Of a DNA stretch of 64,000 nt, positions 16,440-25,165 are shown in pieces. Under the pieces are notes generated by a model. The model had not been told where the DNA came from, did not search any database, and was given only the letters and a program-made list of their open reading frames with translations. Numbering within the stretch: the first letter of the stretch is position 1; the number at the start of each line of letters is the position of its first letter. The stretch covers positions 34,450 through 98,449 of the forward strand of contig CAYQIV010000012.1 of NCBI GenBank assembly GCA_964417725.1. The letters run 5' to 3'. The stretch is from SHZI01 sp964417725. Lineage in GTDB: Bacteria > Pseudomonadota > Gammaproteobacteria > Steroidobacterales > GCA-2729495. The position numbers and the translations under genes were made by a program.

Positions 16440-17195
16440 TCAAGGGCTATGACCAGCCCGCGGGCCGGGGGTTCCTGCCGACAGGGCCGCCCGGTGAGCT
16501 GCCTTGAGCGCCGTCCATCCGGCCGAAGGAAAGGGTAACCCCTCGAGCCGGCCAACCTTGCGCAGCGAGCGCTCCAGACGCATCAGGTTGGCAGGCCATG
16601 CGACCATGCCGGCCGGGTCCCGATGGCCACGGTCGAAGTCAAGCAGATAAACGCGGTCGTCCTTGCCAGCCTGGACATTATAGGCATTGAGGTCGGCGTG
16701 CCAGACACCGTGGCGGTGGAAGGTACCGATGCACGTGCCCGTCGCCCGCCACAGTGCCGGCGTGGCCGTACCCCCGATCCAGCGCGCCGCAAGCGACTCG
16801 ACGCCGGGCAGCCGCTCGGTGAGGATGTCCCCGGTATACCAGACCCCTCGCCGGCAGCAGCGTGCCGCCACCGGGCGCGGCACGGGCAGCCCCAGCTCCG
16901 TCAGGGTCGCCAGCAGGTCCCATTCGCTGAACGGGCGCAGGCGCGATGCGCCGGCCCATGCAAAACGATCACCGAGCAGGCGTCCGACCAGACCACCCCG
17001 GTGGTAATGCCGCAGGACCCATTCGTGATCCTGCTGGCGCACCAGCCTGACGCCGGCGCGGCCGCCCGCATGCGCGGCATCGAGTTCGCGTGTCGACGGG
17101 CCCTGCAGGTCGAAGAGCGCCGGGGTCGCGTGGTCGAGCAGGTCGTCATCGTATACGATGACGCTGTCGTCCTGTTCCGTGATGCGCCGGGTCAC
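16440..17195 (-). CDS. kdkA: 3-deoxy-D-manno-octulosonic acid kinase
   Basis: Phosphorylates Kdo of the lipopolysaccharide inner core, using ATP in the cytoplasm. I start at the GTG at 17195 (251 residues); an in-frame ATG at 17225 would overlap the divergent gene. The kinase-like fold is shown by the catalytic loop HADLNAYNVQ and the metal-binding LLDFDRG, characteristic of KdkA, plus DILTERLPG and the Lys-equivalent region WVLRHYHRGG. It is back to back with a family 9 glycosyltransferase, only 5 bp between start codons, a common pairing in lipopolysaccharide core loci. Confidence 0.9.
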   Translation of the reverse strand: MTRRITEQDDSVIVYDDDLLDHATPALFDLQGPSTRELDAAHAGGRAGVRLVRQQDHEWVLRHYHRGGLVGRLLGDRFAWAGASRLRPFSEWDLLATLTELGLPVPRPVAARCCRRGVWYTGDILTERLPGVESLAARWIGGTATPALWRATGTCIGTFHRHGVWHADLNAYNVQAGKDDRVYLLDFDRGHRDPAGMVAWPANLMRLERSLRKVGRLEGLPFPSAGWTALKAAHRAALSAGTPGPRAGHSP

Positions 17196-17200
17196 TTCTG

Positions 17201-18280
17201 ATGCCGCTCCCTCTGCAGCAACCACCGGGCGAGCTGTGCATCATCCGCCTTTCCGCCATCGGTGATTGCTGTCATGTGCTGCCCGTGGCGCGCACGATCC
17301 AGTCGGCATGGCCTGCGACCCGGATCACGTGGATCATCGGCCGCACCGAGCACGGCCTGTTGCACGGCGCGGCGGGCATCGAGTTTATCACCTTCGACAA
17401 ACGCCAACCCTGGCGCAGCCTCGTCCGCATCCGACGGCAGCTCGCCGGGCGGCGCTTTCCGGTGCTGCTCCACATGCATGCCTCGATGCGCGCCAACCTG
17501 GTCAGCCTGCAGGTCAATGCCGATATGCGGCTGGGGTTCGACCGGGCCCGGGCCCGCGACCGCCAGTGGCTGTTCACCAACGCACGCATCGCGGCCCGCC
17601 CGTCGCAGCATGTCATGGACGGCATGTTCGGTTTCACCGAGGCACTCGGCATCACCACCCGGACCCTGCGTTGGGATTTTGCCATCGGCGAGGGGGAGCG
17701 GCGCTTCGCCGCCGGGGTCGCCGCGGGGCGCCGGCCGATGTGCATCATCAGCCCGTGCAGCAGCCAGCGGTTCCGCAACTGGCGCAACTGGCGCATGGCG
17801 CATTACGTGGCAGTCGCCCGGCACCTGGCCGCCACCCACGGCGCATCGATCGTCATCACCGGCGGCAACACGGCCGTGGAACATGAGTATGGCCAGGCCA
17901 TCGCACACGCCGTCGGCGCCGCAGCCACCAACCTCGTCGGCCAGACCACGCTGAAGCAGCTCTATGCGCTGATCGAGGCAGCCGACATGGTGATCTGTCC
18001 GGACTCCGGCCCGGCGCACATGGCGACGGCGGCAGGCACGCCGGTCGTCGGTCTGTATGCCACATCGAATCGCTGGCGCACCGGACCCTACCTCAGCCAG
18101 GACCTCGTCGTCGACGCCTACCCGCAGGCAGTATTGCGCGAATTCGGCCAGCCACCCGAGGGCCTGCGCTGGGGACAACGGGTACGACATCCGGACGCCA
18201 TGGACCTGATCACCCCGCAGGAAGTCATCCGCCGGGCTGAAAACGCCCTCCAGGGCGGTCGCCGTCCAGCCCTGACCTGA
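17201..18280 (+). CDS. Glycosyltransferase family 9 (heptosyltransferase-like)
   Basis: 359 residues of the GT-B fold used by ADP-heptose:LPS heptosyltransferases. The N-terminal IIRLSAIGDCCHVLPV is the typical WaaC/WaaF opening. The C-terminal domain has the nucleotide-sugar site with CPDSGPAHMATAAGTPVVGLYA. No transmembrane helix; it would work on the cytoplasmic face of the inner membrane on lipid A core. It pairs with kdkA, implying that the Kdo region acceptor is phosphorylated rather than doubled. Donor sugar (ADP-heptose or other) cannot be fixed from sequence alone. Confidence 0.88.
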   Translation: MPLPLQQPPGELCIIRLSAIGDCCHVLPVARTIQSAWPATRITWIIGRTEHGLLHGAAGIEFITFDKRQPWRSLVRIRRQLAGRRFPVLLHMHASMRANLVSLQVNADMRLGFDRARARDRQWLFTNARIAARPSQHVMDGMFGFTEALGITTRTLRWDFAIGEGERRFAAGVAAGRRPMCIISPCSSQRFRNWRNWRMAHYVAVARHLAATHGASIVITGGNTAVEHEYGQAIAHAVGAAATNLVGQTTLKQLYALIEAADMVICPDSGPAHMATAAGTPVVGLYATSNRWRTGPYLSQDLVVDAYPQAVLREFGQPPEGLRWGQRVRHPDAMDLITPQEVIRRAENALQGGRRPALT

Positions 18281-18353
18281 CCCGCACTCCACATTCTGTG
18301 AACTGGTCGCCGTCGGACAACCCGCGCCGGCGCTAGATTCGACCCCTGCGCCC

Positions 18354-20582
18354 GTGGGGGGCGGCCCAGTCACGGTGACCGGTGTGAACCATGCAACGGC
18401 GCGCACGCCGCAGGCCGACACAAGTTCGCCACCGGTACATTACGCAGCGCTGTCTGTCGGGCAGAAAGCACTGGTCTGCGCTTTCATCACCATCGGCATT
18501 GCCTACCTGTCGTGGCGACCATCGACTTTCAACAGCGAAGCCCTGCTGTTTTCCGCGGCGCTCTATGCCGCCGAGCTGTTCGGATTTGTCTGCGCACTGC
18601 TCTACATCTTCATGTGCTGGCGGCTGCAACAGCGCACGCCGCCGTCGGTCGAGCCGGGAGTACTCGCCGATGTGTTCGTGCCGACCATCAACGAGTCGGT
18701 CGACATGGTACGAAGGACGCTGCTGTCGGCGAAGCGCATGGACCACGTCGGCGAGGTCTGGCTGCTCGATGATGGCAACCGGCCGGCCATGCACGCGCTG
18801 GCCGACGAGATCGGTTGCCGCTACCTGGCACGCAGCGACAACAACCACGCCAAAGCCGGCAACCTCAACCACGCGCTGGCCCACTGCGATGCGCACTACA
18901 TCGCGATCTTCGATGCCGACCACGCCCCCGCTGCCGACTTCCTCACCGCCACCCTGGGGTTCTTCCGTGAACCCCGGGTAGCCTTCGTCCAGACACCGCA
19001 GGATTTCTATAACCTCGATTCCTTCCAGCACCGCATGGACCGCAAGGACCACCTGGTATGGAGCGAGCAGACGCTGTTCTTCCGCGTCATCCAGCCTGGC
19101 AAGGACCGTCTCAATGCCGCGTTCTTCTGCGGCAGTTGCGCCGTCATCCGGCGCCACGCGCTGGACGACATCGGCGGCTTCGCCACCGGCACGGTGACCG
19201 AGGATATCCACACCTCGCTGAAGCTGCACAAACGGGGATGGCGTTCCGTCTACTATGCCCGCGCCCTGGCCTTCGGCCTTGCACCCTCCAGCGTCGTCCC
19301 GTTCCTCAAGCAGCGCCTGCGCTGGGGGCAGGGCGCCATGCAGGTGTGGCGCCGCGAAGGCGTGCTGACGGCCGGCGGCCTCGACCTCGGCCAGCGCGTG
19401 GCCTACCTGGCGACCATGCTGGCCTACTTCGAGGGCTGGCAACGCGCCATGTTCTTCCTCGCCCCGGTCCTGGTGCTGACCCTGGGGGTCATGCCCATCG
19501 CCGAACTCAACCACGAATTCCTCCTGCGCTTCCTGCCCTACTACCTGCTGACGTTCTGGGTCTTCGAGGAAGTCTCGCGGGGCTTCGGCCGCAGCCTGCT
19601 CACCGAGCAGTACAACATGATGCGCTTTGCCGTGTTCATCACGGCCACCTTTGGCCTGTTCCTCAAACGGCTGCGCTTTGTCGTCACACCAAAACGCATG
19701 GGCGAGACCGACGCCACCGCACGGGCAATCTGGCCGCAGTACGTCGTGCTCGGCCTCAACGCACTGGCAATACCGGCCGGGATCCTGCTGCATGCCGGCC
19801 GGGGCGCCTTGCCGACCGGCGCACTGGTCGCCAACCTGATCTGGGCTGCCGCGACGGCGGCCATTGCCATCGCCGCCATACGCTTTACCCTGCGGGTGGC
19901 GACGTTCCGCCGCCAGGAGTACCGCTTTCCGTTGCCCGTACCCCTTTGCTTCAACCTGCCGTCCGGTACGCTCCAGGCGCTGGCAACCGACATATCGCCA
20001 CGCGGCTTCCGTCTCTCCGGGCTACCGGACACGGCATTGCAGCCCGGACAGGGCCTCGCCGGCGAACTGCTCCTGCCTTCGGGGCGGCTGCCGATCCGCG
20101 CGACGGTGCGCGAGGTGCTGCCCATGGAGCGACGCGATGCGGGCAGCGTGGCGGCTGGTTGTGAGCTGCACTGGGACACGGTCGCACAGCTCAGCCAGCT
20201 GGAACTGTTTCTGTTCGGCTCAGACCTCCAGTGGCGGCTCAACGGCCTCGAAGACCGGATCCGCACGCCGCTGGAACGCTTGCGGGACCTCTGGCACCGT
20301 ACTCCACGAACCACCCGGCGTCTCGCCACACAGCGCTGGCAACCCCTGCTCTATGCCACACGCGGCGATGACGCCTCGCCGCGCATCGGCTTCATCTCGG
20401 CGGCCGATACCGGGATTTCGATGCGCACGCTCGTCACGCTGGACGCCCTGCCCGAAGACGCACCGCTCAGGGCCGAGGTCCTCACGGCGAACGGGCCACG
20501 TCCCGTTCACGGCACCGTCGGCGCGGCCGAGCGCCTCGAGACGCGGGCGGCACCCCTCTACCTGTACCGGCTGAGCGCATGA
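18354..20582 (+). CDS. Cellulose-synthase-like (BcsA-type) family 2 glycosyltransferase with PilZ domain
   Basis: 742 residues starting at a GTG. Two N-terminal membrane helices (about 38-52 and 63-88) precede a processive GT2 domain with LDDGN (139-142), DAD (187-189), TED (282-284) and QRLRW (320-324), the full D,D,D,QxxRW set. Several membrane helices follow, then a PilZ domain with the cyclic-di-GMP motif RxxxR (RRQEYR, 518-523) and DxSxxG (DISPRG, 545-550). So a beta-glucan-type polymer would be made and extruded under c-di-GMP control. BcsB, BcsC and BcsZ are absent nearby. The stop overlaps the next gene by 4 bp. The polymer need not be cellulose. Confidence 0.88.
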   Translation: MGGGPVTVTGVNHATARTPQADTSSPPVHYAALSVGQKALVCAFITIGIAYLSWRPSTFNSEALLFSAALYAAELFGFVCALLYIFMCWRLQQRTPPSVEPGVLADVFVPTINESVDMVRRTLLSAKRMDHVGEVWLLDDGNRPAMHALADEIGCRYLARSDNNHAKAGNLNHALAHCDAHYIAIFDADHAPAADFLTATLGFFREPRVAFVQTPQDFYNLDSFQHRMDRKDHLVWSEQTLFFRVIQPGKDRLNAAFFCGSCAVIRRHALDDIGGFATGTVTEDIHTSLKLHKRGWRSVYYARALAFGLAPSSVVPFLKQRLRWGQGAMQVWRREGVLTAGGLDLGQRVAYLATMLAYFEGWQRAMFFLAPVLVLTLGVMPIAELNHEFLLRFLPYYLLTFWVFEEVSRGFGRSLLTEQYNMMRFAVFITATFGLFLKRLRFVVTPKRMGETDATARAIWPQYVVLGLNALAIPAGILLHAGRGALPTGALVANLIWAAATAAIAIAAIRFTLRVATFRRQEYRFPLPVPLCFNLPSGTLQALATDISPRGFRLSGLPDTALQPGQGLAGELLLPSGRLPIRATVREVLPMERRDAGSVAAGCELHWDTVAQLSQLELFLFGSDLQWRLNGLEDRIRTPLERLRDLWHRTPRTTRRLATQRWQPLLYATRGDDASPRIGFISAADTGISMRTLVTLDALPEDAPLRAEVLTANGPRPVHGTVGAAERLETRAAPLYLYRLSA

Positions 20583-21268
20583 AACCCTGGCCTTCACTGC
20601 TGCTGATTTCGATACTGGCCGCGGCCGGGGCCCGGGCCGGCGACGACCGGCTGTTCCTCGCGGGTGGCGAGGTGGGCGAAGCGGCCTGGTATGCCTACAC
20701 CGGCCTGATCCTGCCAGTGCACCACGACGGCCAGGCCACACGCCTCGTGCAACGCTGGTGGCTGGATGCCTTCGGCTATGAATACGACGGGGCGACAGGC
20801 CGGGTCGAGGCCGACGCGTGGGGCGGCGAAGCGGCGCTGGGCTACCGCTTGCCCGTCGGCTCCGGCTGGTCGGTGCTCTCCGTCGGCGTGCGCCATACCG
20901 ACACCGGCCTGTCTCCGGATGATCCCGGCGCGACGGCACGAGGCCGTCAGACGGGCATCAAGCTGCAGATCGAACGCGATTTGCCCCTGACCAGCGGATG
21001 GGTCGCCGGTTTCATCGGCTCATGGACGACCACGCAGGACAGCTACTGGGGACGGGTGCGACTGACGCGCCCCCATCGGGCGGGGCACGCGCGCGGTGCC
21101 GAACTGGTCATCGGCGGCAACGACGAAAGCCGTGCCACGGCTTTCGGATTGCTGTGGTCCCTGCCTTTGGGCCGCTCCGCCAGCGGCGCCATGACCCTCC
21201 GCGGTGGATATCGTGCCGGCGATGGTGACGGCGCCTATGTCGGCATCGAGTACGGCCGGCCGTTCTGA
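20579..21268 (+). CDS. Outer-membrane barrel protein resembling cellulose biosynthesis protein BcsS
   Basis: 229 residues with a signal peptide (LLLISILAAAGARAG) and a run of amphipathic beta strands ending in GIEYGRPF (C-terminal Phe). The pattern of acidic loops and the coupling to a BcsA-like synthase (ATGA overlap) fit the BcsS family, an outer-membrane accessory of some alternative cellulose operons. The assignment rests mainly on context and overall look, as I cannot align it here. It probably helps export or anchor the polymer made by the upstream enzyme. Confidence 0.65.
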   Translation: MKPWPSLLLISILAAAGARAGDDRLFLAGGEVGEAAWYAYTGLILPVHHDGQATRLVQRWWLDAFGYEYDGATGRVEADAWGGEAALGYRLPVGSGWSVLSVGVRHTDTGLSPDDPGATARGRQTGIKLQIERDLPLTSGWVAGFIGSWTTTQDSYWGRVRLTRPHRAGHARGAELVIGGNDESRATAFGLLWSLPLGRSASGAMTLRGGYRAGDGDGAYVGIEYGRPF

Positions 21269-21464
21269 ACCTCGCCCGGTCGAGGCCGCGGGGCCGGGTA
21301 TCGTCCCGCTGAAACCGACAGGCCTCGCGCCCACCACGGTGCACGGACTGGAGGGCGGCAGGCCTCTCGAGGGGCCGGCCCGCTGTCATTCCCGTTACAG
21401 GCCGCCTATTCTTGGGCACGGCAACCCGGCGCGCACGCCAACACGAGGCCAAGGAGCGGCAACC

Positions 21465-21500
21465 ATGTACGAAAACCGGTCCCGCGACGCATCGGCATGA
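21465..21500 (+). CDS. Possible 11-codon leader ORF upstream of a response regulator
   Basis: An ATG 8 bases behind a strong AAGGAG site opens an 11-codon frame (MYENRSRDASA) whose TGA overlaps the ATG of the response regulator (ATGA). The regulator has no good ribosome binding site of its own, so it may be translated by coupling to this leader. The initiation signal is directly visible. Whether the peptide has any role of its own is unknown. Confidence 0.45.
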   Translation: MYENRSRDASA

Positions 21501-22234
21501 CGGCCGGTACCCCCGTCGAACGCATCCTGCTGGTCGACGACGATGTCGCGCTCGCGACCATGCTGCGCGAATTTTTCGAACTGCAGGGCTTCGAGGTCGA
21601 AATGGTGCACGACGGCAGCGCGGCCCTGGACCGCGTGGCACAAGCAGTGCCTGCGCTGATCGTGCTTGACGTGATGATGCCCGGCATCAGCGGTTTCGAG
21701 GTCCTCAAACGCCTGCGCGAACGGCACCAGCAGGTCCCCGTCATCATGCTCTCGGCACGCGGTGAGGAATCGGAGCGCATCCTCGGGCTGTTGGGAGGCG
21801 CCGACGATTACCTGCCCAAGCCCTGCAACCCGCTGGAACTCGTCGCACGCGTCCGCGCCGTGCTCAAGCGCGCCCATGGCCGGCCGCCATCCGACCCGCT
21901 CGACGAAGCGATCACGGCAGGGCCGTTGCACCTCGATATGCGCAGCCGCACCCTTCACGCGCGCGGCACCGAAGTACAGGTGACGGCCGCCGAGATGCGG
22001 CTCATCGAGCAACTGATGCGACATGCCGGCGAAGTCATGTCGCGTGCACAGTTGACGCAGCTGGCCCTCGACCGCCCGCTGGAAGCCTACGACCGCAGCG
22101 TCGACACCCTGATCAGCAAGCTGCGCGCCAAGCTGTCCGCCGCCGGCGTCCAGGGCAGCTGTATACGCAGCCTGCGCGGCCACGGCTATGTCCTCGACCT
22201 GCCGCCGGACGCCCCCGGGGCCCGGCCACGGTGA
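21497..22234 (+). CDS. OmpR/CpxR-type response regulator
   Basis: 245 residues: an N-terminal receiver with acidic pocket VDDD (13-16), phosphoacceptor Asp58 in IVLDVMMPG, Ser and Lys later (LSARG, LPKPCN), then a C-terminal winged helix of the OmpR class (AEMRLIEQLM, SVDTLISKLRAKL, LRGHGYVL). It overlaps its sensor kinase by 4 bp. CpxR-like by its kinase partner and size. Probable target genes are not evident; it sits next to the BcsA-like/BcsS pair and a peptidase/ATP-grasp operon, either of which could be controlled. Confidence 0.9.
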   Translation: MTAGTPVERILLVDDDVALATMLREFFELQGFEVEMVHDGSAALDRVAQAVPALIVLDVMMPGISGFEVLKRLRERHQQVPVIMLSARGEESERILGLLGGADDYLPKPCNPLELVARVRAVLKRAHGRPPSDPLDEAITAGPLHLDMRSRTLHARGTEVQVTAAEMRLIEQLMRHAGEVMSRAQLTQLALDRPLEAYDRSVDTLISKLRAKLSAAGVQGSCIRSLRGHGYVLDLPPDAPGARPR

Positions 22235-23589
22235 ACATCCCCTACCGGCGCATCTACTGGCGCATGGCGCTGTTCATCGGCGCCGCCCTCGCAGCCTTCG
22301 TCGCGCTGGGCGCCGCCAGTCTGGTCTTCGTCGCCTCCTTCGAACTGCAAAGCTACGTCGCCACCCGCCAGGGCACGCTGGGACAACAGGCTGCCGACAT
22401 CCTCGGCCGCGGCGGCCGGCCAGCACTCGAGGCCTGGCTGCGCAGCGAGGCGATGCCCGATGACGTGAAAATCTACGTCCTCGACCAGGACAGCGTCGAC
22501 ATCCTCGGTCGGCCACTGCCCCGCTACCTCCAGGGCTTCATCCGCGATTCCGTGGTCGGACCGGCGGAAACCACCCAAACCAACTACCGGCCAGTACGCC
22601 TTGCACCGCAGCTGGTCGACCGCAACGGTGACGCCTACGCCTTCCTGGTGCTGCCAAGCCAGATCACGCTGTGGGGCAGCCCGGCGACGGCGATCGGCCT
22701 GACGCTGGTCGCGCTGCTCGTCGTCGCCTCCGTGGCCTGGTTGATCGCCCGGACCTTCGGTCGGCCGATCGCCGAACTCCAGCACACGGTGCGCGAGATC
22801 GCCTCCGGCCACATCGATGCACGGCTGCCGGCGCGCATCACCACGCGCCATGACGAACTCGGTGCCCTGGCCTCGGACTTCAACTCGATGGCCGACCAGA
22901 TCGCCGCCCTGCTCGCCGGGCGCCAGCAGCTGATGGCCGAGCTCTCACACGAGCTGCGCTCACCGTTGGCACGATTGCAGGCAGCCCTGGCGCTGGCGGC
23001 ACACAAGCAGCGCATCGAATCGGCCGACCGCGAGCGTATCGAACAGGAGATCCAGCGCATGGACGGCGTGATCGGCGACCTGCTGCGCTTTTCGCGACTT
23101 GGCACGACACCGGCCATCCAGCGCCGCCTCCTGCGCCTCGCACCGCTGCTGGCGGCATTGGTCGCCGATGAGGAAATCGAGGCCGGCGCACGCGGCTGTC
23201 GCCTGCAGCTGCGCAGCACGCCGGAGCTGGCCGTGATCGGCGATCCCGAACTGCTGCGCAGCGGGCTCGAGAACATCCTGCGCAACGCCATCCGCTACTC
23301 GCCACCCTATGCCGAGGTCGAAATCTCGGCCGGCATCGCAGCCGACAACGTGGTCATTTCATTTGCCGACCGCGGCCCCGGCGTGCCCGCCGATGACCTC
23401 GCGCGGATCTTCGAGCCCTACTACCGATCGAGCGGCAGCACCGACTCCGGTGGCACCGGCCTCGGGCTCGCCATCGCCCGGCGGGTTTTCGAGGCCCATG
23501 GCGGCAGCGTATCGGCCATGGCGCGGCATGGCGGCGGGCTGGTCGTCACGGCAAGGATTCCGGTGGCCGAGGTGATGGCCGACGACTGA
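22231..23589 (+). CDS. CpxA-type membrane sensor histidine kinase
   Basis: 452 residues starting at a GTG that overlaps the regulator stop. Topology: transmembrane helix (13-36), periplasmic sensor of about 110 residues, second helix (152-173), HAMP domain, dimerisation domain with phosphoacceptor His240 in AELSHELRSPL, and a HATPase domain (N box ENILRNAIRYS, then DRGPGVP, and GGTGLGLAIAR). HAMP-proximal and H-box sequences resemble CpxA. It would sense an envelope signal and phosphorylate the regulator encoded just upstream. Confidence 0.9.
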   Translation: MNIPYRRIYWRMALFIGAALAAFVALGAASLVFVASFELQSYVATRQGTLGQQAADILGRGGRPALEAWLRSEAMPDDVKIYVLDQDSVDILGRPLPRYLQGFIRDSVVGPAETTQTNYRPVRLAPQLVDRNGDAYAFLVLPSQITLWGSPATAIGLTLVALLVVASVAWLIARTFGRPIAELQHTVREIASGHIDARLPARITTRHDELGALASDFNSMADQIAALLAGRQQLMAELSHELRSPLARLQAALALAAHKQRIESADRERIEQEIQRMDGVIGDLLRFSRLGTTPAIQRRLLRLAPLLAALVADEEIEAGARGCRLQLRSTPELAVIGDPELLRSGLENILRNAIRYSPPYAEVEISAGIAADNVVISFADRGPGVPADDLARIFEPYYRSSGSTDSGGTGLGLAIARRVFEAHGGSVSAMARHGGGLVVTARIPVAEVMADD

Positions 23590-23615
23590 GGCCGGGCCGG
23601 TCGCGCCGACGACGC

Positions 23616-24122
23616 TTACAGCACGCGGGCGTCATAGGCCCAGTGCAGAAGTGCCTGGCGCTGCCGGCGCCGGCAGTGCAAGTCGCCACGCATGCAGTAT
23701 TTCTTCAGTTGCGCAACATGCCGGCGCATGGCGCGCCAGCGACGGATCTGGCGCTCGTCATCCTCGCAGCGACGGCCCAGGTAATAGCGGCAATACCACT
23801 GGAACCAGCCGCGCGGATCGGCTTCCCAGATCCAACCCTTCTCACGCCAGACGGCCAGCGGCTGTGAGGCCCTCACACCGAAGAAATTGAGGGCCGCGTC
23901 ATGGCCCTGCGGCGACAGCTTCGCGCCAGCGAACCAGTCGGCGGGGAACTCGCGGGTGCAATCCGTCATGTACTTGCCGCCGAAGACGCCCAGCCTGAGC
24001 ATCTGCTGCGGCGTCAGGTCGGGGGTGAACCCCGGATCGAAGTGCCGGCCCGTTGGCTCGGTGAGCCAATAGACGTAGCCCTGCTGCATGAGGTCATCAA
24101 CGACGACCCGGCGTCTGCCCAT
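23616..24122 (-). CDS. Conserved protein of unknown function, Trp/Tyr/Arg-rich
   Basis: About 168 residues from the ATG at 24122 (an ATG at 24149 overlaps the upstream gene by 22 bp and is also possible). It has blocks that look strongly conserved: GVFGGKYMTDC, LNFFGVRASQPLAVWREKGW, DPRGWFQWYCRYYLGRR and RQRQALLHWAYD. From memory, similar proteins occur in bacteria and also in fungi and algae, without an assigned function; I could not search. It has five cysteines and no signal peptide or membrane helix. As third gene of the metallopeptidase/ATP-grasp operon it may be a substrate, a partner or a modifying enzyme. Confidence 0.8.
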   Translation of the reverse strand: MGRRRVVVDDLMQQGYVYWLTEPTGRHFDPGFTPDLTPQQMLRLGVFGGKYMTDCTREFPADWFAGAKLSPQGHDAALNFFGVRASQPLAVWREKGWIWEADPRGWFQWYCRYYLGRRCEDDERQIRRWRAMRRHVAQLKKYCMRGDLHCRRRQRQALLHWAYDARVL

Positions 24123-24127
24123 TCCCG

Positions 24128-25165
24128 CTAAGTCTCCGTGGTTCGCCATTCTGCCTGGTAGCCCAGGCCCAGCGTGATGATCCGGTGGAGAAGCTTCGGA
24201 TAGCGCAGTCCCGCCGAGTCGGCCGACTCGGCGAAATCCTCGCCGTGGCTCAGGTTGGGATTGCAGTTGGCTTCCAGCAGGTATGGGGTGCCATCCGCCG
24301 TCAGCCTGAAGTCCATGCGTGCATAGCCCGTCATGTGCAGCGCCCGGTATATCCGCCGGCTGAGGCGACTCAGCCGCTCCTCCACACCTTCACCGAGGTG
24401 ACGGGCGCGGCCCGTGCGTATGCCGTGCCGGCGCTGGTAGTCGCCATCCCACTTGACCTTGCGCGTGGCGATGCCCGCCTGCACTGCTGACAAGGTGCCG
24501 AAGCGCATCTCCCAGACCGGCAGCGTGGTCAGGCGCGTGTTGCCCAGCACGCCGACATACAGCTCGCGGCCGTCGATGTACTCCTCGACCAGCGCATCGG
24601 TGCCGATATGGTCGTGGATGAACGCGACGCGATCACGCAAGCGATCGACATCCTCGACGATCGAAGCCTGTGAAATCCCCAGCGAAGCGTCTTCCACGGC
24701 TGACTTGACGAACAACGGAAAGGACAATTTGCGCGGCAGACGCAGCGTGCGGCCGCGGCGGAACACCGTGAAGCGCGGCGTCGGGATGCGGTGGTAGGCG
24801 AGTATCTGCTTCGACAGCACCTTGTCGCGAGACAGCATCATGCCGCGCGGGTTGCAGCCGGTATAGGGCTGTTTGAGCAATTCGAGGTAGGCGACGATGT
24901 ACTGGTCATACGCGCCGATGCCCTGGAATTCCTGCAACAGGTTGAAGACGATGTGCGGTCGCCACTCGCGGACCGTCCGGCGCAACTCCACCAGGCTGTC
25001 GTACAGCCCCAGCGGCCGCACGTCGTGACCCGCATTGTGCAGGAAGGTCACGACATCGTACTCGGTGCGGAACACGTCGATCTCCTGTTCCGTCAGTCCG
25101 TCGATCGTTTCCGGGGGCACGAGGCTCTCGTGGGTCAGTACCAGGACCTTCCAGGGTCTTTTCAT
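24128..25165 (-). CDS. D-alanine-D-alanine-ligase-like ATP-grasp enzyme
   Basis: 345 residues, cytosolic. The N-terminal domain (VLVLTHESLVPP) is followed by an ATP-grasp core: FPLFVKSAVEDASLGIS as the ATP-binding strand and loop, DALVEEYIDGRELYVGVLG, and the metal-binding EANCNPNL near residue 300. This is the fold that forms an amide or peptide bond through an acyl phosphate. It diverges from housekeeping Ddl in length and in its N-terminus, so it is probably not the cell-wall enzyme. Its start overlaps the metallopeptidase stop by 4 bp (ATGA), and a conserved unknown protein follows, giving a tight three-gene operon. Confidence 0.82.
   Translation of the reverse strand: MKRPWKVLVLTHESLVPPETIDGLTEQEIDVFRTEYDVVTFLHNAGHDVRPLGLYDSLVELRRTVREWRPHIVFNLLQEFQGIGAYDQYIVAYLELLKQPYTGCNPRGMMLSRDKVLSKQILAYHRIPTPRFTVFRRGRTLRLPRKLSFPLFVKSAVEDASLGISQASIVEDVDRLRDRVAFIHDHIGTDALVEEYIDGRELYVGVLGNTRLTTLPVWEMRFGTLSAVQAGIATRKVKWDGDYQRRHGIRTGRARHLGEGVEERLSRLSRRIYRALHMTGYARMDFRLTADGTPYLLEANCNPNLSHGEDFAESADSAGLRYPKLLHRIITLGLGYQAEWRTTET

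Noticed and set aside
18333..19793. Open frame antisense to the BcsA-like gene
   Set aside because: No motif; the opposite strand is an intact glycosyltransferase.
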